A stretch of 64,000 bases of DNA from assembly GCA_030077755.1 (NCBI GenBank), contig JAQJZZ010000014.1:1054001-1118000 (forward strand), in the 5' to 3' direction. Below the pieces are notes generated by a model. It made no database searches, was not told the origin of the DNA, and was given only the letters and a program-made list of their open reading frames with translations. Shown in pieces: positions 1-11,917 of this stretch; position 1 is the stretch's first letter, and each line of letters opens with the position of its first letter. Source of the stretch: Filosporella fistucella (lineage: Eukaryota > Ascomycota > Leotiomycetes > Helotiales). The position numbers were made by a program, and so were the translations under genes.

Positions 1-1
1 G

Positions 2-490
2 GAAGGAGTTGTTAATAGGGAGCCGTCAGAAGACGAATTCAAATTCAATTTGAGCTCGAAAGACTTGCTACTATACTTCGGACATGGTAGTGGAGCTCAA
101 TACATCCGTGCTCGGGAGATTAGAAAGCTTAACAATTGCGCAGTCACCTTTCTCATGGGTTGTAGTAGCGGGGCACTCGAGCAGGCTGGTGAATTTGAGC
201 CTTACGGACCATCCATCAATTACATGCATGCGGGATGCCCTGCTTTGGTAGCTACGCTGTGGGATGTAACGGATAAGGACATTGACCGGTTCGCGAAAAG
301 TACCTTTGAACACTGGGGTCTGTTTCCAGAAGAAAAGACCTCAAAAGGTCGGGGAAGGAAGAGGGTAGAGATAGCTGAGCGGAAGCTATCAGTGGTGGAG
401 GCTGTGGCGAAGGGGAAAAGTGCTTGCACCCTGAGGTACTTGAACGGTGCATCTGTATGTGTTTATGGCATTCCTGTATATTTGAAGTGA
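2..490 (+). CDS. ESP1: Separase (C50 cysteine protease), C-terminal fragment
   Basis: The frame is open from the left window edge and ends at TGA 488-490, so only the last ~162 residues are present. They hold the separase catalytic dyad: a His in YFGHGSGAQY (about nt 74-103) and a Cys in FLMGCSSGALE (about nt 149-181), followed by the conserved run GCPALVATLWDVTDKDID. Separase cleaves the cohesin kleisin subunit at anaphase onset after securin is destroyed. No ATG is expected in this piece because the start lies outside the window. The C-terminal ~50 residues are basic and weakly conserved, as usual for fungal separases. Family call is secure; full length and exon structure are unknown. Confidence 0.95.
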   Translation, partial: EGVVNREPSEDEFKFNLSSKDLLLYFGHGSGAQYIRAREIRKLNNCAVTFLMGCSSGALEQAGEFEPYGPSINYMHAGCPALVATLWDVTDKDIDRFAKSTFEHWGLFPEEKTSKGRGRKRVEIAERKLSVVEAVAKGKSACTLRYLNGASVCVYGIPVYLK

Positions 491-2370
491 TGACGAAGGT
501 TTTGGTGCTGGGAGTTGGGTAACTAGAGGTGTCCGGGCTTAGAATGGATTGGGTATTTCATTGTCCAGCCTATAGCTAAGAGATAGAGTCTACAACATTC
601 ACCAATTGATTAGAATGCTTTGCAACACTTGTGAATCCTAATGAATATCGTGCTGTTCTATTGTTCCGACAGGCGGAGAATGAAGAAGAAATTAGACTCG
701 AGGACTTTATACAACTGCACACCATAACGCCAATTTTACGAAGAACCTGGTCAATTATTCTGGGATTGTAAGGCCTCGACCGAAGGTGTACCTGCTATGA
801 TGCTCCATATTCTCCTCAAGCGGCCCGAAGATTGTGTGTCTGCTATTGTCCATGGCGTGGAAAAGGCATTCTGTAGAGTCCGAATAGCATGAGATAGTGA
901 TCTTAAGTATTTCAACGACTCCGGCCTATATTTCTGGTACTTTAGACCGTGTCATTCGCCCAGTTTTCGGATTGAGATCCGTGCTAGCCACATGGCAAAT
1001 GCGATCCGCCCGCTTCGCTTAATTGAAAAGGGGGCTATCTTGGCGAATTTGCTGAAAATTTGGCGGGTCTCAGGTGACAATGTGAGTATTTCGCTCTAGC
1101 AGATAATTAACCTCAGAAGAATTCGAATAGTGTTTTGTAAATTCTCAGCTACAGATGTTGTGCATACAATTGGTATTATGCAATCGACCCAAATACACAC
1201 TCTGGTCGATGCTTTGGACTCTGAGTGAGCAAAACCATGGTGGCACTTCGAAAAGTAGAGTGATCGGCTTTGGGAGGGAGTACTACTTAGACAAAAATAT
1301 GTTTGTCTGCAATTTGATGTCACACGAATCAAAGCCTCGAAGTATGAGTACACCTGTCGATAGAACTAACCTACTTGATCAGGTTTGCCCTTCTAGCAAA
1401 CCATTTGCACAAATGAGGCTGTCAATCCAAATCAGGACAATTATCAGATATAAAAGTGCTCCACAGTTTCCGGAAATACCCCATTGCCAATGATTTTCCT
1501 ATGCAAACACAAGACTGCCTCGGCCAAGAGCCCCTCGCCTTCAAATTATGCATCAGGCCATAATGAATGGCTGGACTGTTGCACGGCCTTTCAGCTTCAG
1601 AAGTTTGACAAGGCTGAACGATATGCCTGCTTTTTCCTATCGATAAATCACATGATAAAAGATTGTAAATCTTTTTGTTGAAAAATTTGTGAGAATTGAA
1701 GACCAAAGTTCAGTCCATATCTGGCTTCAGATATCCGTTGATAAGTTCGCCCAGCAATCTTTGCACTGTCAATTTCTGTCATTGACCCAAATTCTGGCCA
1801 GTCTACTCCTTTTCTACAATTCGAAGCTTCTAGAATTATTGCAAAACTCTGAAATTGGGGGATTTTTGTGACGTGCGCACGTACCCAGTGGCCGGCCTCC
1901 GCTGCTGCTGATCGAGGGAGCGACAGAAGCACAGGCAGCGATTGGAGACTGAAAATTATTGACGCTGCCACAGCACCGCACAGCACTGCGCTCCTAAGCC
2001 AGACAAATAAAAAATCAACAAAGAAGCGACTCTGCGTCTCTGCATCTCTGCATCTCTGTTTTCCTCAAGGCTCCAGCCGATTTCCCGCCTCCGACAGACA
2101 AACATACACTTTCACACTTCCTCAGTGCGGATTTTGAGTTCGATTTATCCTCCCGCCGCCGTGCACGCATAAACAACTAGACAGAGTGATCCCTTAGATC
2201 CCTCCCGGTTTGCATGGATTGAGCCAACCACACTTCCCTTTCCTCCACTACTTGCGGAACCGGTTACTTACCTGCTACACACACGACCAAACCAAACCAT
2301 TCCACGCCTACGCCGACCGAACACCAGAACCAGACTACCTGTTGACACCAAGCAGCGGGAGCTATTTCAA
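491..2370. other. Intergenic region and TPR-DnaJ promoter/leader
   Basis: 1.9 kb between the separase stop and the TPR-DnaJ start. Only short frames without recognisable motifs occur. 1400-1860 is AT-rich and contains a perfect heat-shock element (listed separately). 2034-2058 has a short tandem repeat of a TCTCTGCA-like unit inside the probable 5' leader. The last 150 bp are C/A-rich with few G, typical of a fungal 5' UTR. Confidence 0.6.
1823..1835. promoter_or_regulatory. Perfect three-unit heat-shock element
   Basis: GAAGCTTCTAGAA matches the canonical Hsf1 site nGAAnnTTCnnGAAn with no mismatch. It lies 536-548 bp upstream of the start of a J-domain co-chaperone gene, a class commonly controlled by heat-shock factor. 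The match is read directly from the sequence; its use in vivo is inferred. Confidence 0.6.
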
Positions 2371-4507
2371 ATGAACTTCTTCTCCAAGTCACCTAAAAAA
2401 ACCTCGAAGAAGCCCCCCACCAGTGACGAGGAATCCAACTCTTCACGGTCGCGGTCACCCACCAAGAAGTCAACACCTTCAGCTTCATCTTCCTCCGCTA
2501 CTCCAAAGCCAAGTAAGACCCGCGACGAAAATTACAAGTCGGGGCAAGGATCTTCCAGAAGCAGCCGCACTTTTCCCAAGTCTGGTCCGCACTCACCACG
2601 ACATCCCTACGACCCAAATTCACACCCATTAAATCTTCCTCCTGATCAGTTGAGGAGGCTCTCAGCTCTCTCCAGCATGGCAGATCCAGATCGTATGGAC
2701 ATTGACACTGAGGTCCCTGTACCCGTCTCTGCACCGAAATCTCCCCCACCTCAGACCAATATGCCAGGAGCTTTTGATACACCGAAGACGAAGAGTAATG
2801 GTGTGGTGAATGGAGACAAGGAGAAGGAAAAAGAGAGTGAAGGACCAGTGCCCCCACCTCATAAGTCGAACCCTACAAGTCCAACACCAGCTGTGTTATC
2901 CCCCGCAGATGAAGCTGAAGCATTCAAGACTGCGGGTAACAAATACTATAAGGCAAAGGACTACAAAAAGGCGATTGAAGAGTATACCAAAGGTAACGTT
3001 TCTACATATTGGAAACTGTGGGAGGTTGCTAATCCGTCTTTTCACAGCCGTTGAAGCGCAACCATCATCCGCCACATACCTCAACAATCGTGCTGCGGCC
3101 TATATTTCCAATGGACAGTACATTAATGCTTTAGATGACTGCTCGAGAGCGGATGAGATCGATCCAAATAACCCCAAGATCCTCCTCCGGCTAGCAAGAA
3201 TTTACACCAGCTTAGGCAGGCCCCAAGAGGCATTGGACACATATGGCCGTATTCAACCACCACCGTCTGCAAAGGATATCTCTCCTGCTAAGAGCATGCT
3301 GCAACATATCACAGTAGCAGAAGATGCACTGAGAAATGGGACTACCGGTTCCATGGCACTACATGCTCTTGATCAGGCCGACAAACTCCTCGGGTTGGGT
3401 GCACAAAAGCCAAGAAAATGGCAATTGATGCGTGGAGAGGCATACTTGAAGATGGGAAATGTCAATGCTTTAGGAGATGCACAAAATGTTGCCATGTCCC
3501 TGCTGCGGAACAACAACCAAGATCCCGAGGCTTTAGTGCTGCGAGGACGGGCTTTATACGCACAGGGCGAGAACGAAAAGGCCATTCAGCATTTCAGACA
3601 GGCACTACAATGCGACCCTGATTTCAAAGAAGCTGTCAAGTATTTGAGATTAGTTCAGAAGCTTGATCGAATGAAGGCTGACGGTAATGCCGAGTACAAG
3701 GCTGGGAGATGGCAGGCTGCTATCGATAAATATTCCGAAGCCCTGGAGGTGGATCCTCTCAACAAAGGCATCAATTCCAAGCTTCTCCAAAACCGGGCTC
3801 TGTGCCGGAACCAGCTGAAAGATTACAAGGGTGCTATTGCTGATTGTGAGAAGGCAATTTCCTTGGATCCTTCATATACCAAAGCAAAGAAGACCAAAGC
3901 TACGGCTCTTGGACAATCTGGTGATTGGGAGGCAGCTGTTCGGGAGCTCAAGGAACTTCAAGAGCAGGATCCACAAGACAGTGGAATTGCAAAGGAGGTC
4001 CGGAAAGCCGAACTGGAATTGAAGAAGAGCAAGCGCAAGGATTACTACAAGATTCTCGGTGTTGACAAGGATGCGGACGAGAACGCGGTCAAGAAGGCGT
4101 ACAGGAAGGCTGCCATTATACATCACCCCGATAAGAATCCCGACGATGAAGATGCTGCGGAGCGATTCAAAGACATTGGAGAGGCTTACGAGACTTTGAG
4201 CGACCCTGAGTAAGTTCCCACTATGGGTATATCGCTTTGATATCTGTACTGACTATTTCATAGAAAACGTGCACGTTATGACAGTGGTGAAGACCTAATG
4301 GACCCTATGGAAGGCTTCGGTGGAGGTGGTATGGGCGGTGGCATGAATATCGACCCAGAAATCCTAATGCAAATGTTTGGAGCACAGATGGGGGGAGGTG
4401 GCCGTGGCGGTGGAGGTGGATTTCACAGCTTTGGTGGTGGCATGCCAGGTGGTGGACGTTCTCGCGGAGCTCCACAAGGCTTCCCTGGAGGCTTCCAGTT
4501 TCAATGA
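2371..4507 (+). CDS. TPR and J-domain co-chaperone (DNAJC7/TPR2 type)
   Basis: Three exons (2371-2992, 3048-4209, 4264-4507) give 675 residues. Both introns are GT-AG and 54-55 nt; the first has a GCTAAT branch site. Residues 1-175 are Ser/Pro/Lys-rich and disordered. TPR units run from about 180 to 520 in several blocks, including [19 protein letters not shown] and [19 protein letters not shown]. The J domain spans about 538-600 with the HPD triad in [11 protein letters not shown] and ends at [12 protein letters not shown] Gly-rich tail closes the protein. The architecture matches DNAJC7, which moves clients between Hsp70 and Hsp90: TPRs bind chaperone C-termini and the J domain stimulates Hsp70 ATPase. 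A heat-shock element lies upstream. Splice frames join in phase across both introns. Confidence 0.93.
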
Positions 4508-5557
4508 CAAGATGGAGAGAAGGATGATGGCCCCTCTCAGCATGAAGACGACACTTATGAGACACATCGGTCCTATAAAGATGAAAAATCTTCCAGGCCC
4601 GATATGTCTGACGCCCACCTTCAATGGATTCGTAAGGTTGGGATGGGGTTCTTACTTGCAGGGGTCTTTGTGCCATTCGATCTTTTGGCAATGATGGTCG
4701 TCCTTGGTGCTGGAGTTTATATGAGCATGAGGGCCATTTTGTATTTGCGGTACAGGATTTGCTCTCCATAGACAGGAAGGAAGATAGACCGTCTCATTGC
4801 CGGCGTTTAATGGTTCTTCTCATTTCTTCTCCTGCTCATGTTTCTCAGGAGAGTTGAGCTGGTTGTATTCGAACAAATAATCAATTTTAAATTGTACAAA
4901 TCTGTAATGAACTCTGTGAGATGAATTTGTGATATGTAAAACCGGCTCTCGAAGGCCCAGTCAAAATTATTCCTTAAATTGCTAGCGTCCCAGCTCTACC
5001 TAGCTTATCTGAATCTAAAACATGGCGGGGTCTCAATGGGCTTACTCTATACTTTCCATAATACACAGTTGCGTGACTATCATTTGGACTTCTGATCAAA
5101 ATACCCCCAATTTATAGATATCTGCAGAAATCTGCAGAAATATATGACTCCTCAGACACGCCTGCCCGAACGCACGCGACTGGCGCACGTGAGGCATACG
5201 CTAAGAGAGAAGGCTGAAAATCCACCACATTTAGCTGGTGGGGTGCTTCGCTGTGCATATTTCAGGCACTTGAAATTAATGACAACAAAGAACCCCAATC
5301 TTCCCCTACTGCCAACGTCTCTCCCTAAATCTGCCTGAAGCTACCGGACCCTCCTGGAGTTCAAGACTAATTTTGCTCACCGGATAAACACCACCACAAT
5401 CTCTCGTCACCGACCGCCGAAGAGAATTATGACTCGATAGTGCAGTCCAGAGGCATGCTCTATGCGACATATTGGAAACTGTTACCCTCATAACAGTGGA
5501 AATTCAGCTTGTAGAAGCTGCTCGAGTTTGAATTTTAGTATTTGAGAACGACCCGTC
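4508..5557. other. Intergenic region between TPR-DnaJ and LOS1
   Basis: About 1.05 kb that should hold the 3' UTR of the co-chaperone gene and the promoter of LOS1, both on the plus strand. Frames on either strand here are shadows or short and motif-free. No RNA gene or repeat was recognised. Confidence 0.55.
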
Positions 5558-8500
5558 ATGGACTCTCAAGTAAGTTTTTACCGCCCCTCTATTTCTTATA
5601 GCGGGGTGTTTACTCCACTAGGGAGTCTCCCTGCGCCCCAAGAGACTGTTCTAATATGTATTCTCTGCCAGGTCGAAAATGCCATTGAGATAGCATGGAA
5701 CCCCTCTTCCGATCAGAGTCTCAAGGCACAAGCCTTTGACTTCCTCAACCGCCTTCGTTCCGATGCATCGGGCCGCCAAGCATGCGTGACCCTCTTTACG
5801 AGGAGCCCAAAATGCTCAGACGTAGTTCGATTGGTGTCTTTGGACGTGGTAAATAATGCAATTCAGACCCAGCAACTAGATGCACAGAGCTTGGCACATA
5901 TTAAGGAAACCTTGCTGGAATACATTCGAAGGACTTATGGATCTGGCAGTCAAGATCAGGTCGACCCAGCCAGTTTACAGAACAAACTTACACAAACCTT
6001 GACGTTTCTCTTCATTGCATGCTACAAAGAAGGCTGGGAAAGCTTCCTCGACGACTTCCTCATCCTGACGAGCCTGCAAAATAATGGTGCTAGGGATAAT
6101 CTTGTGGGTACTGTGCTATACCTTCGAATTCTGGGCTCTATCCATGATGAAATTGCCGATGTTATCCTCAGTCGCTCAACCGCGGAAACGAAACGGAATA
6201 CAGAACTGAAAGATCTCATGAGAGCCCGTGATGTGCCAAAGGTAGCCTCGGCTTGGCGAGAAATTCTTACACAATGGAGAGACAGGAATGATGTTGTGGT
6301 GGAGATGTGCCTCAAAGTCATAGGCAAGTGGGTTAGCTGGATCGACATTTCCCTGATTGTCAACCAAGACAGCCTAAACCTTCTGTTCCAGCTTGTCGGC
6401 AGAGTTAATCCCAACAACAGTGAGGACAAGGTGCGAGATGCTGCTATTGACACCTTCACCGAGATCGTGGCCAAGAAGATGAAAGCATCTGACAAGATTG
6501 GAATGATTGTCTTCTTGAACCTTGGAGATGTCATATCGCAACTCGTTGCCAGTCCCGCTTTGCATGATCTACGAACGACATCTAGTTACGACACAGATTT
6601 AGCTGAGGCTGTTGCAAAGCTCGTCAATAATGTGGTATTTGATATCGTGAAAGTACTTGAGGATAACTCGGCAGCAAATGAGATCCGGGCTCAGGCTGAA
6701 CAACTGATTCAATCATTTCTTCCCCTCCTGCTCCGATTCTTCTCTGACGAATATGACGAAATTTGCTCGACTGTTATACCATCACTTACAGATCTTCTCA
6801 CCTTTTTACGCAAGGCTCAACCTCTTCCTCCTGCATATTCCGCCATGTTAACACCAATTCTTAATGCCATAGTTCGAAAAATGAGATATGACGAGACTTC
6901 TTCTTGGGGGAATGAAGATGAGCAAACCGATGAGGCGGAGTTCCAAGAACTGAGAAAACGATTGCAAGTATTGCAGAAGAGCGTGGCCGCTGTTGACGAA
7001 CCACTCTATGTGGAAATTTTGAGCAACGTTGTCGGAAACACCTTTCAGCAACTTGATCAACAAGGTGGCCAGATGGACTGGCGTGACTTAGACCTCGCTC
7101 TCCACGAGATGTACTTATTCGGAGAGCTCACCACTCCGAATGGCGGTCTTTATGCAAAGAGCCAACCTTCCAGTGTGGCTGCGGAGCGTTTGATCGTCAT
7201 GATGTCGAAGATGGTCGAGTCCGGTAAGTTTTCGAGAAGTTTTCGAGGGCAGTGCCTTTCACTAACAGATTATAAGGAATTGCATCATTTGCTCATCCCG
7301 CGATTCAACTTCAGTACATGGAAATATGCGTCCGATATTGCTCATTCTTCGAAAGCCAAACCAACTTCATCCCTCAAGTACTAGAACACTTTGTTCGACT
7401 TGTTCATCATAACCATATTCGTGTCCGAACTCGCTCATGGTATCTCTTCCACCGATTTGTTAAACACCTGCGGGCTCATGTTGGAAATGTCGCCGAAACT
7501 GTCATTCAATCTATTAGTGATCTCCTCCCAATCAAGGCTGAAGTATCGAACGAGACTGCAGACGATGACATGTCATCAGATGAGAGTGACCATTCTGCCG
7601 ATGCGGCTTTCAATGGCCAGCTTTACCTGTTTGAGGCCATCGGCTGCATCTCTTCCACACCTACAATTCCTGTTGAGAAGCAAGTTCTGTATGCCCGTAC
7701 TATCATGGAACCTTTATTCTCTGATATCGAAAGAAATTTAGCCACAGCTCAATCTGGCGATGCCCAAGCCACGCTACAAATCCACCATGTCATTATGGCT
7801 CTTGGAACCCTAGCACATGGATTCTCCGACTGGACGCCTGGAAACGCTGCAACTGCCCTTCATGCTCCTGTAAAGCAGGTGTCAGAAGAGTTCAGCCGTG
7901 CAGCAGAAGCAATTTTGATAGCTCTTGAAGCACTCAAAACTTCATCTGATGTTCGTGCAGCAGCTAGAGCTTCCTTCTCCAGACTTGTGGGTGTTTTGGG
8001 AGTTGGTATGCTTCCACTGCTGCCTCGTTGGATTGATGGGCTACTTTCACAGAGCTCTTCTAAAGATGAGATGGCTATGTTCTTACGATTGTTGGACCAA
8101 GTCGTCTTTGGCTTCAAGAAGGAGATTTACAGCGTGCTTGACTCTTTACTTACGCCCCTTCTCCAGCGGGTCTTCGCAGGACTTTCAGAGCCAATTACTG
8201 GGACTGACGATGAGATTCAGCTTGCGGAGTTACGTCGCGAGTATCTCACTTTCGTTCAGATCATCTTGAACAACGAGCTCGGCGCTATTCTTGTTAGTGA
8301 TTCAAACCAAGGATTCTTTGAACCACTGATGGCATCGGTCACCGAGTTGGCGAAGAACGTTACAAATGGCACCGGAAATCTTGCAGCCAGCAGACTTGCA
8401 TTCTCAGTTCTCTCTCGAATGGCGGATCTGTGGGGTGGGCCCAATATTGCTACACTTGGTAATCCAGCAGCTTCAACTGGGGCTGCTCCTTCTCCGACTT

Positions 8501-8799
8501 TCCCAGGCTTCGACCAATACCTTATCCAACGATTCCACCCTATTTGCTGGGAAGTTTTGAGAGAACCACACTTCCGTCCTGCTTCAGATGCCCAAGCAAA
8601 ACAGGTTCTGAATGAGATCGCTGGCTTAGAACAAACTATCTACACCAAAACTGGTGATATGTTCATCCAACACCTCCAGCAATCTTTCTTCCCTTCATAT
8701 GGTGTGGATGGAACCGAATTCATCAAATCCATGTCCACATCTGCAGATAGAAAAGGGCTCGCAAATTACCTCCAAGGATTCCTACGACAACGAACTTAG
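5558..8799 (+). CDS. LOS1: Exportin-T, tRNA nuclear export receptor
   Basis: Exons 5558-5569, 5672-7223 and 7277-8799 give 1028 residues, close to the usual exportin-T length. The first exon encodes only MDSQ and is followed by the conserved VENAIEIAWNPSSDQ. Residues ~30-170 form the Xpo1-like N-terminal region; the rest is predicted all-helical HEAT repeat. The protein is a karyopherin-beta that carries mature tRNA to the cytoplasm with Ran-GTP. Intron 1 (5570-5671, 102 nt) is a multiple of three without a stop, so an unspliced reading simply adds 34 residues; the GTAAGT donor, CTAAT branch site and CAG acceptor favour removal. Intron 2 (7224-7276) must end at AAG, because the CAG eight bases upstream is only 2-3 nt after the ACTAAC branch site and gives the wrong frame. 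Confidence 0.93.
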
Positions 8800-9183
8800 G
8801 TTCCGAGAATGACTATGATATGAGTGAGGGGCACATGGTCGGCATTTTAGAGGCGTTTTTCTTCGGTTTTATACCAAATCATCTGATGGATAGGCATTGT
8901 GCTGCCAGTGGAGATGGCATTAGCGTTTGGGAGGGATTGTTGGTAGAAAAATAAAAGAATAAAATATGATTCTTCACTTCCATGGCACAGGCCAAAGCAA
9001 GTAGTTGAGAGCTAGTGGCTCACGCTGCAAGTGGTACCAGCATAGCTGTTGATCACATCATCAATCGTGGTATATGATACTAATAGTAATGTCTCTAAAG
9101 CTACCGAAATCACACCAGTATATCATGCATCGTATCTTCATAAAATCGTGCCCAGCCGTCCCCCGTGCCAGAAATACAAGCTT
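8800..9183. other. Convergent 3' region with poly(A) signals
   Basis: Intergenic DNA between the LOS1 stop and the stop of the minus-strand dsRBD gene. Two AATAAA hexamers at 8950-8955 and 8958-8963 are suitable LOS1 polyadenylation signals. Nothing else recognised. Confidence 0.5.
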
Positions 9184-10271
9184 CTAACTCTCAACCTGAA
9201 TAACCACCCTGTCGTCCGTCTCCGAAGGACTTGTGGATCTCTTCCTTTTCTTATCTTCGTCCTCGACTTGCTTCAATCGCTGTGACTCAATGTCTTTGAG
9301 GAACGAATACACTTCCCGTGCGCACTGTTCTTTGGCATTCTTCTTCCCAAACACATTTCGAATCTCTCCAACGTTGCCATCGATTCGGCCGTCGCCACCA
9401 AAATCAGCATGAATGTCGTAAAGCGGGCTGTTGGGTGCGGCTTGAGTTAGGTTGTATCTTGGAACGTTGAAGCCAAGTCGGTAGCAGAGCTCCGGAATTC
9501 GCACTGCATATGATTCCCCATCGCCTTCCTCACTTGCATAACCTTGGTATGAGAGCGATGGTCTTGCCTTTGGTTTCGCTTTTGGAGGTTGTGGGAGCGG
9601 TGTCGGTTTTGGAAATCTGACAGCTCCATTGCTGGGCATTCGTTGGTTGGCAATCAACCACTAACATGTATTAGCTATTAAGTCTTGGTAAAGTATCAAT
9701 GCAGGACCCGTCAGAGATATCAAGGATTCGAAACCTTTCATAGGCTCGACCAACAAGGAAATCGAGATTTGACATACATCAATTGCTTGCTTTGCTGCAA
9801 ACTTTTTAGCATTCTTCTTAGAACTGAATGTGACACATCCAGAACCTAGACCAGATGATGGGGAAGTCCTCCCAAAGTGATCAGGCGCTTCAGCAATCAC
9901 GACAGTACAGGTGAACCTGGGTATAGGACTAGCAACAGTGGCTTCTGCCCATGTGATTCCTCCACCAGCAATAGGGTGAGCATTGCGATATTCTATGTTT
10001 GTGTATTAGCATAGACATTGGCTTCATGCTATAACACCTGTTTACCTATTAATTTCCCGATCCAGTTTTCATCCCCTAGCTCATTCAAAGCTCCTTCCTC
10101 TGCTGTAACTTCGTCAACATCTACAACCCTCTTTGGTTTTTTTGAAGGTGGGGGTATCCTCGAAGACAATTTTGCTCGTTCAGCATCCAAATGATCTTGT
10201 TCTTTGGTCCATTCGTTGATGTCAACGAGTTGAAAGACTGGCTCGGCATTGCTTCCTTCTTGTTGCTCCAT
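9184..10271 (-). CDS. Protein with two dsRNA-binding-like domains
   Basis: Exons 10271-10046, 9992-9778 and 9660-9184 give 305 residues. Both introns (53 and 117 nt) are GT-AG with GCTAAT branch sites and TAG acceptors. A dsRBD-like segment spans about residues 77-155, ending in GCVTFSSKKNAKKFAAKQAID across an exon boundary. A second occupies about 185-285, with LCYRLGFNVPRY and the helix FGKKNAKEQCAREVYSFLKD. The N-terminal 70 residues are charged and disordered, and the C-terminus has a basic KKRKRS stretch that could be a nuclear signal. No catalytic domain is present, so this is not an RNase III or Dicer. A role in binding structured RNA is inferred from the fold only; no named orthologue is recognised. 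Confidence 0.82.
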
Positions 10272-10841
10272 CTTGCAAGCGGTTACAGCTGCTGCTGAGG
10301 CGAGGTACGGAGCTTCCGCTCTCTAGTGTCTTCTGAGTTTCCTGCTGAGAAAGCACACCAGTAGAAAATGGTCAACTTCCCAGTTTATTGCAGAGGACTT
10401 TGGATGGTTATGTTTGCTCAGTCTGGGAAGTTGCATAAGAGAATAAGGCTGTGGAAATAAAGAGCGCTGCATGGGCAGAGTGCAAGGGTTAAGTGGAGCC
10501 CACCTCACCAGCGCACGTAATAGCTGAAGCCTGTCACGTGAATGTATGTTTATCAAATTGGCCAACACAAAGTGCCGTGGCTTCAATATCTAAGAGGTTC
10601 AAGAGGATATAGTGGCAGATTGTCAAAGCTGGGACAACGAAATTCAACAATTTCTCATTTGTTGTTTTCAGGAACAAACCTGTCTTATAGACTCTCCAAA
10701 AGACCCTACAAGACAGCCCTGTTATCCTTTTGAAGAAACAACACTTTAGCAGGAATTCTCAGAAATCTAAAACTGGGTATCGTAGCCACAAGAACGCCCT
10801 GCAATGCCCGTAGATCGAAGTCATAACACCTTCAATGCTAG
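10272..10841. other. Intergenic spacer upstream of the dsRBD gene
   Basis: 570 bp between the dsRBD start codon and the EFG1 stop, both on the minus strand. It should hold the dsRBD promoter and the EFG1 3' UTR. No coding or repeat signal seen. Confidence 0.5.
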
Positions 10842-11778
10842 TTACTCGAAAAATCCACCATCACTATCATCATCCTGAGTAGCCTTTGTATCTTCCAAAC
10901 GAGCACCATGTGATGCCCCAAATACCTGGTTCTTTTCGAACCCCATTGATTTATTCTTTGGCTTTTTCTCACTAACTCCACGCAGGCTTCTTCTCTCTCG
11001 GCGATTTAGACCGGTTGTATCTATGGCGGCTGGGAGAGGTTTTGGCTTTGCTGGTTTCATCTCTAGTGGCCGCGAAGCTCTAGCAGGTATATTCGACATC
11101 CTATTCCGCAGCCGATTGAGAGTACCTTCTGCCATGCATTTCTCCACCTCTGCCCACATTGGAGGCTTTTCTTCTGTAGCTTCACGTGTGGAAGGGGAAT
11201 TTTCGTCGGTGGCAGACTTTGGCGGGTACAAAGAGATATACACCTCAGTCAAAGGGGAGTACTGAGTGTAGTTCAGATCGACTTCCGCTACGTGCATCTG
11301 CTGCTTCAATGTCTCAACCTCGTCCGTAGAATCCGCTTCAAGCAATCTTTTCCGAAGCTTTTTCAATTGCCTTGTAGCCTTTTGACGCTCTGCAACCATA
11401 ATCAGTAAGTGTTTAGACTACATGGATAGTGTTAATACCAAAGAATCTAACCATATGATACTTCTTGATCATTTTTTGCCTGATTTTCTCCGCTTCTGCA
11501 TCTGCCAGCTCTTGCTCATAAGCAGCAAGCGCTCGTTCGTCCTCTATTTTGATGTTTGCTGGCACCACCTCTGATCGCTCCAGCTTTCTCCTAACGTCAC
11601 GGATCTTTTTCTTTATGGCGTTGACGCTTGATGCGTGAACTTGTTTCCTCTGCATTGCGGGTTCGAATCTGCGGGGCTTTTTTGCTGGTTTAGGATTGCT
11701 GCCATATACTTGAAATTGCCGCGACGAGTGCACAGCCTCTTCAGGCTTCGGGGCCTCGAGTTTGCGCTTCTGAGCCAT
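10842..11778 (-). CDS. EFG1: rRNA-processing protein Efg1
   Basis: Two exons (11778-11439 and 11389-10842) give 295 residues; the 49-nt intron is GT-AG. The start MAQKRKLEAP was chosen because the open frame upstream has no homology and would run through the short promoter shared with the Mio gene. The diagnostic Efg1 core KKYHMVRFFERQKATRQLKK is created by the splice. It lies between a coiled-coil segment (SSVNAIKKKIRDVRRKLER) and a region ending NYTQYSPLTEVYISLYPPK. Efg1 is a nucleolar small-subunit processome protein needed for 18S rRNA maturation. The basic, disordered C-terminus ends in DDDSDGGFFE. The gene is divergent from the Mio gene with 139 bp between start codons. Confidence 0.92.
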
Positions 11779-11917
11779 TGCGTTGCTGGGACAAGATTCC
11801 ACCGACGGTAGTTGACGCCCATCCAAAATATATCTTCGTGGATTTTTCTCCACCACACCGCACGGACCAGTGCACGGACCACCGAAGTTTATCCATTCTT
11901 TGGGAAACAAAGTCTAA
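11779..11917. promoter_or_regulatory. 139-bp bidirectional promoter between EFG1 and the Mio gene
   Basis: The EFG1 ATG (minus, 11778) and the proposed Mio ATG (plus, 11918) are only 139 bp apart, so both promoters and 5' UTRs must share this segment. The inference depends on the 11-nt first Mio exon being right. Confidence 0.55.

Noticed and set aside
7267..7268. CAG at 7266-7268 as the LOS1 intron 2 acceptor
   Set aside because: It is 2-3 nt from the branch-site A and shifts the reading frame away from the conserved exportin sequence.
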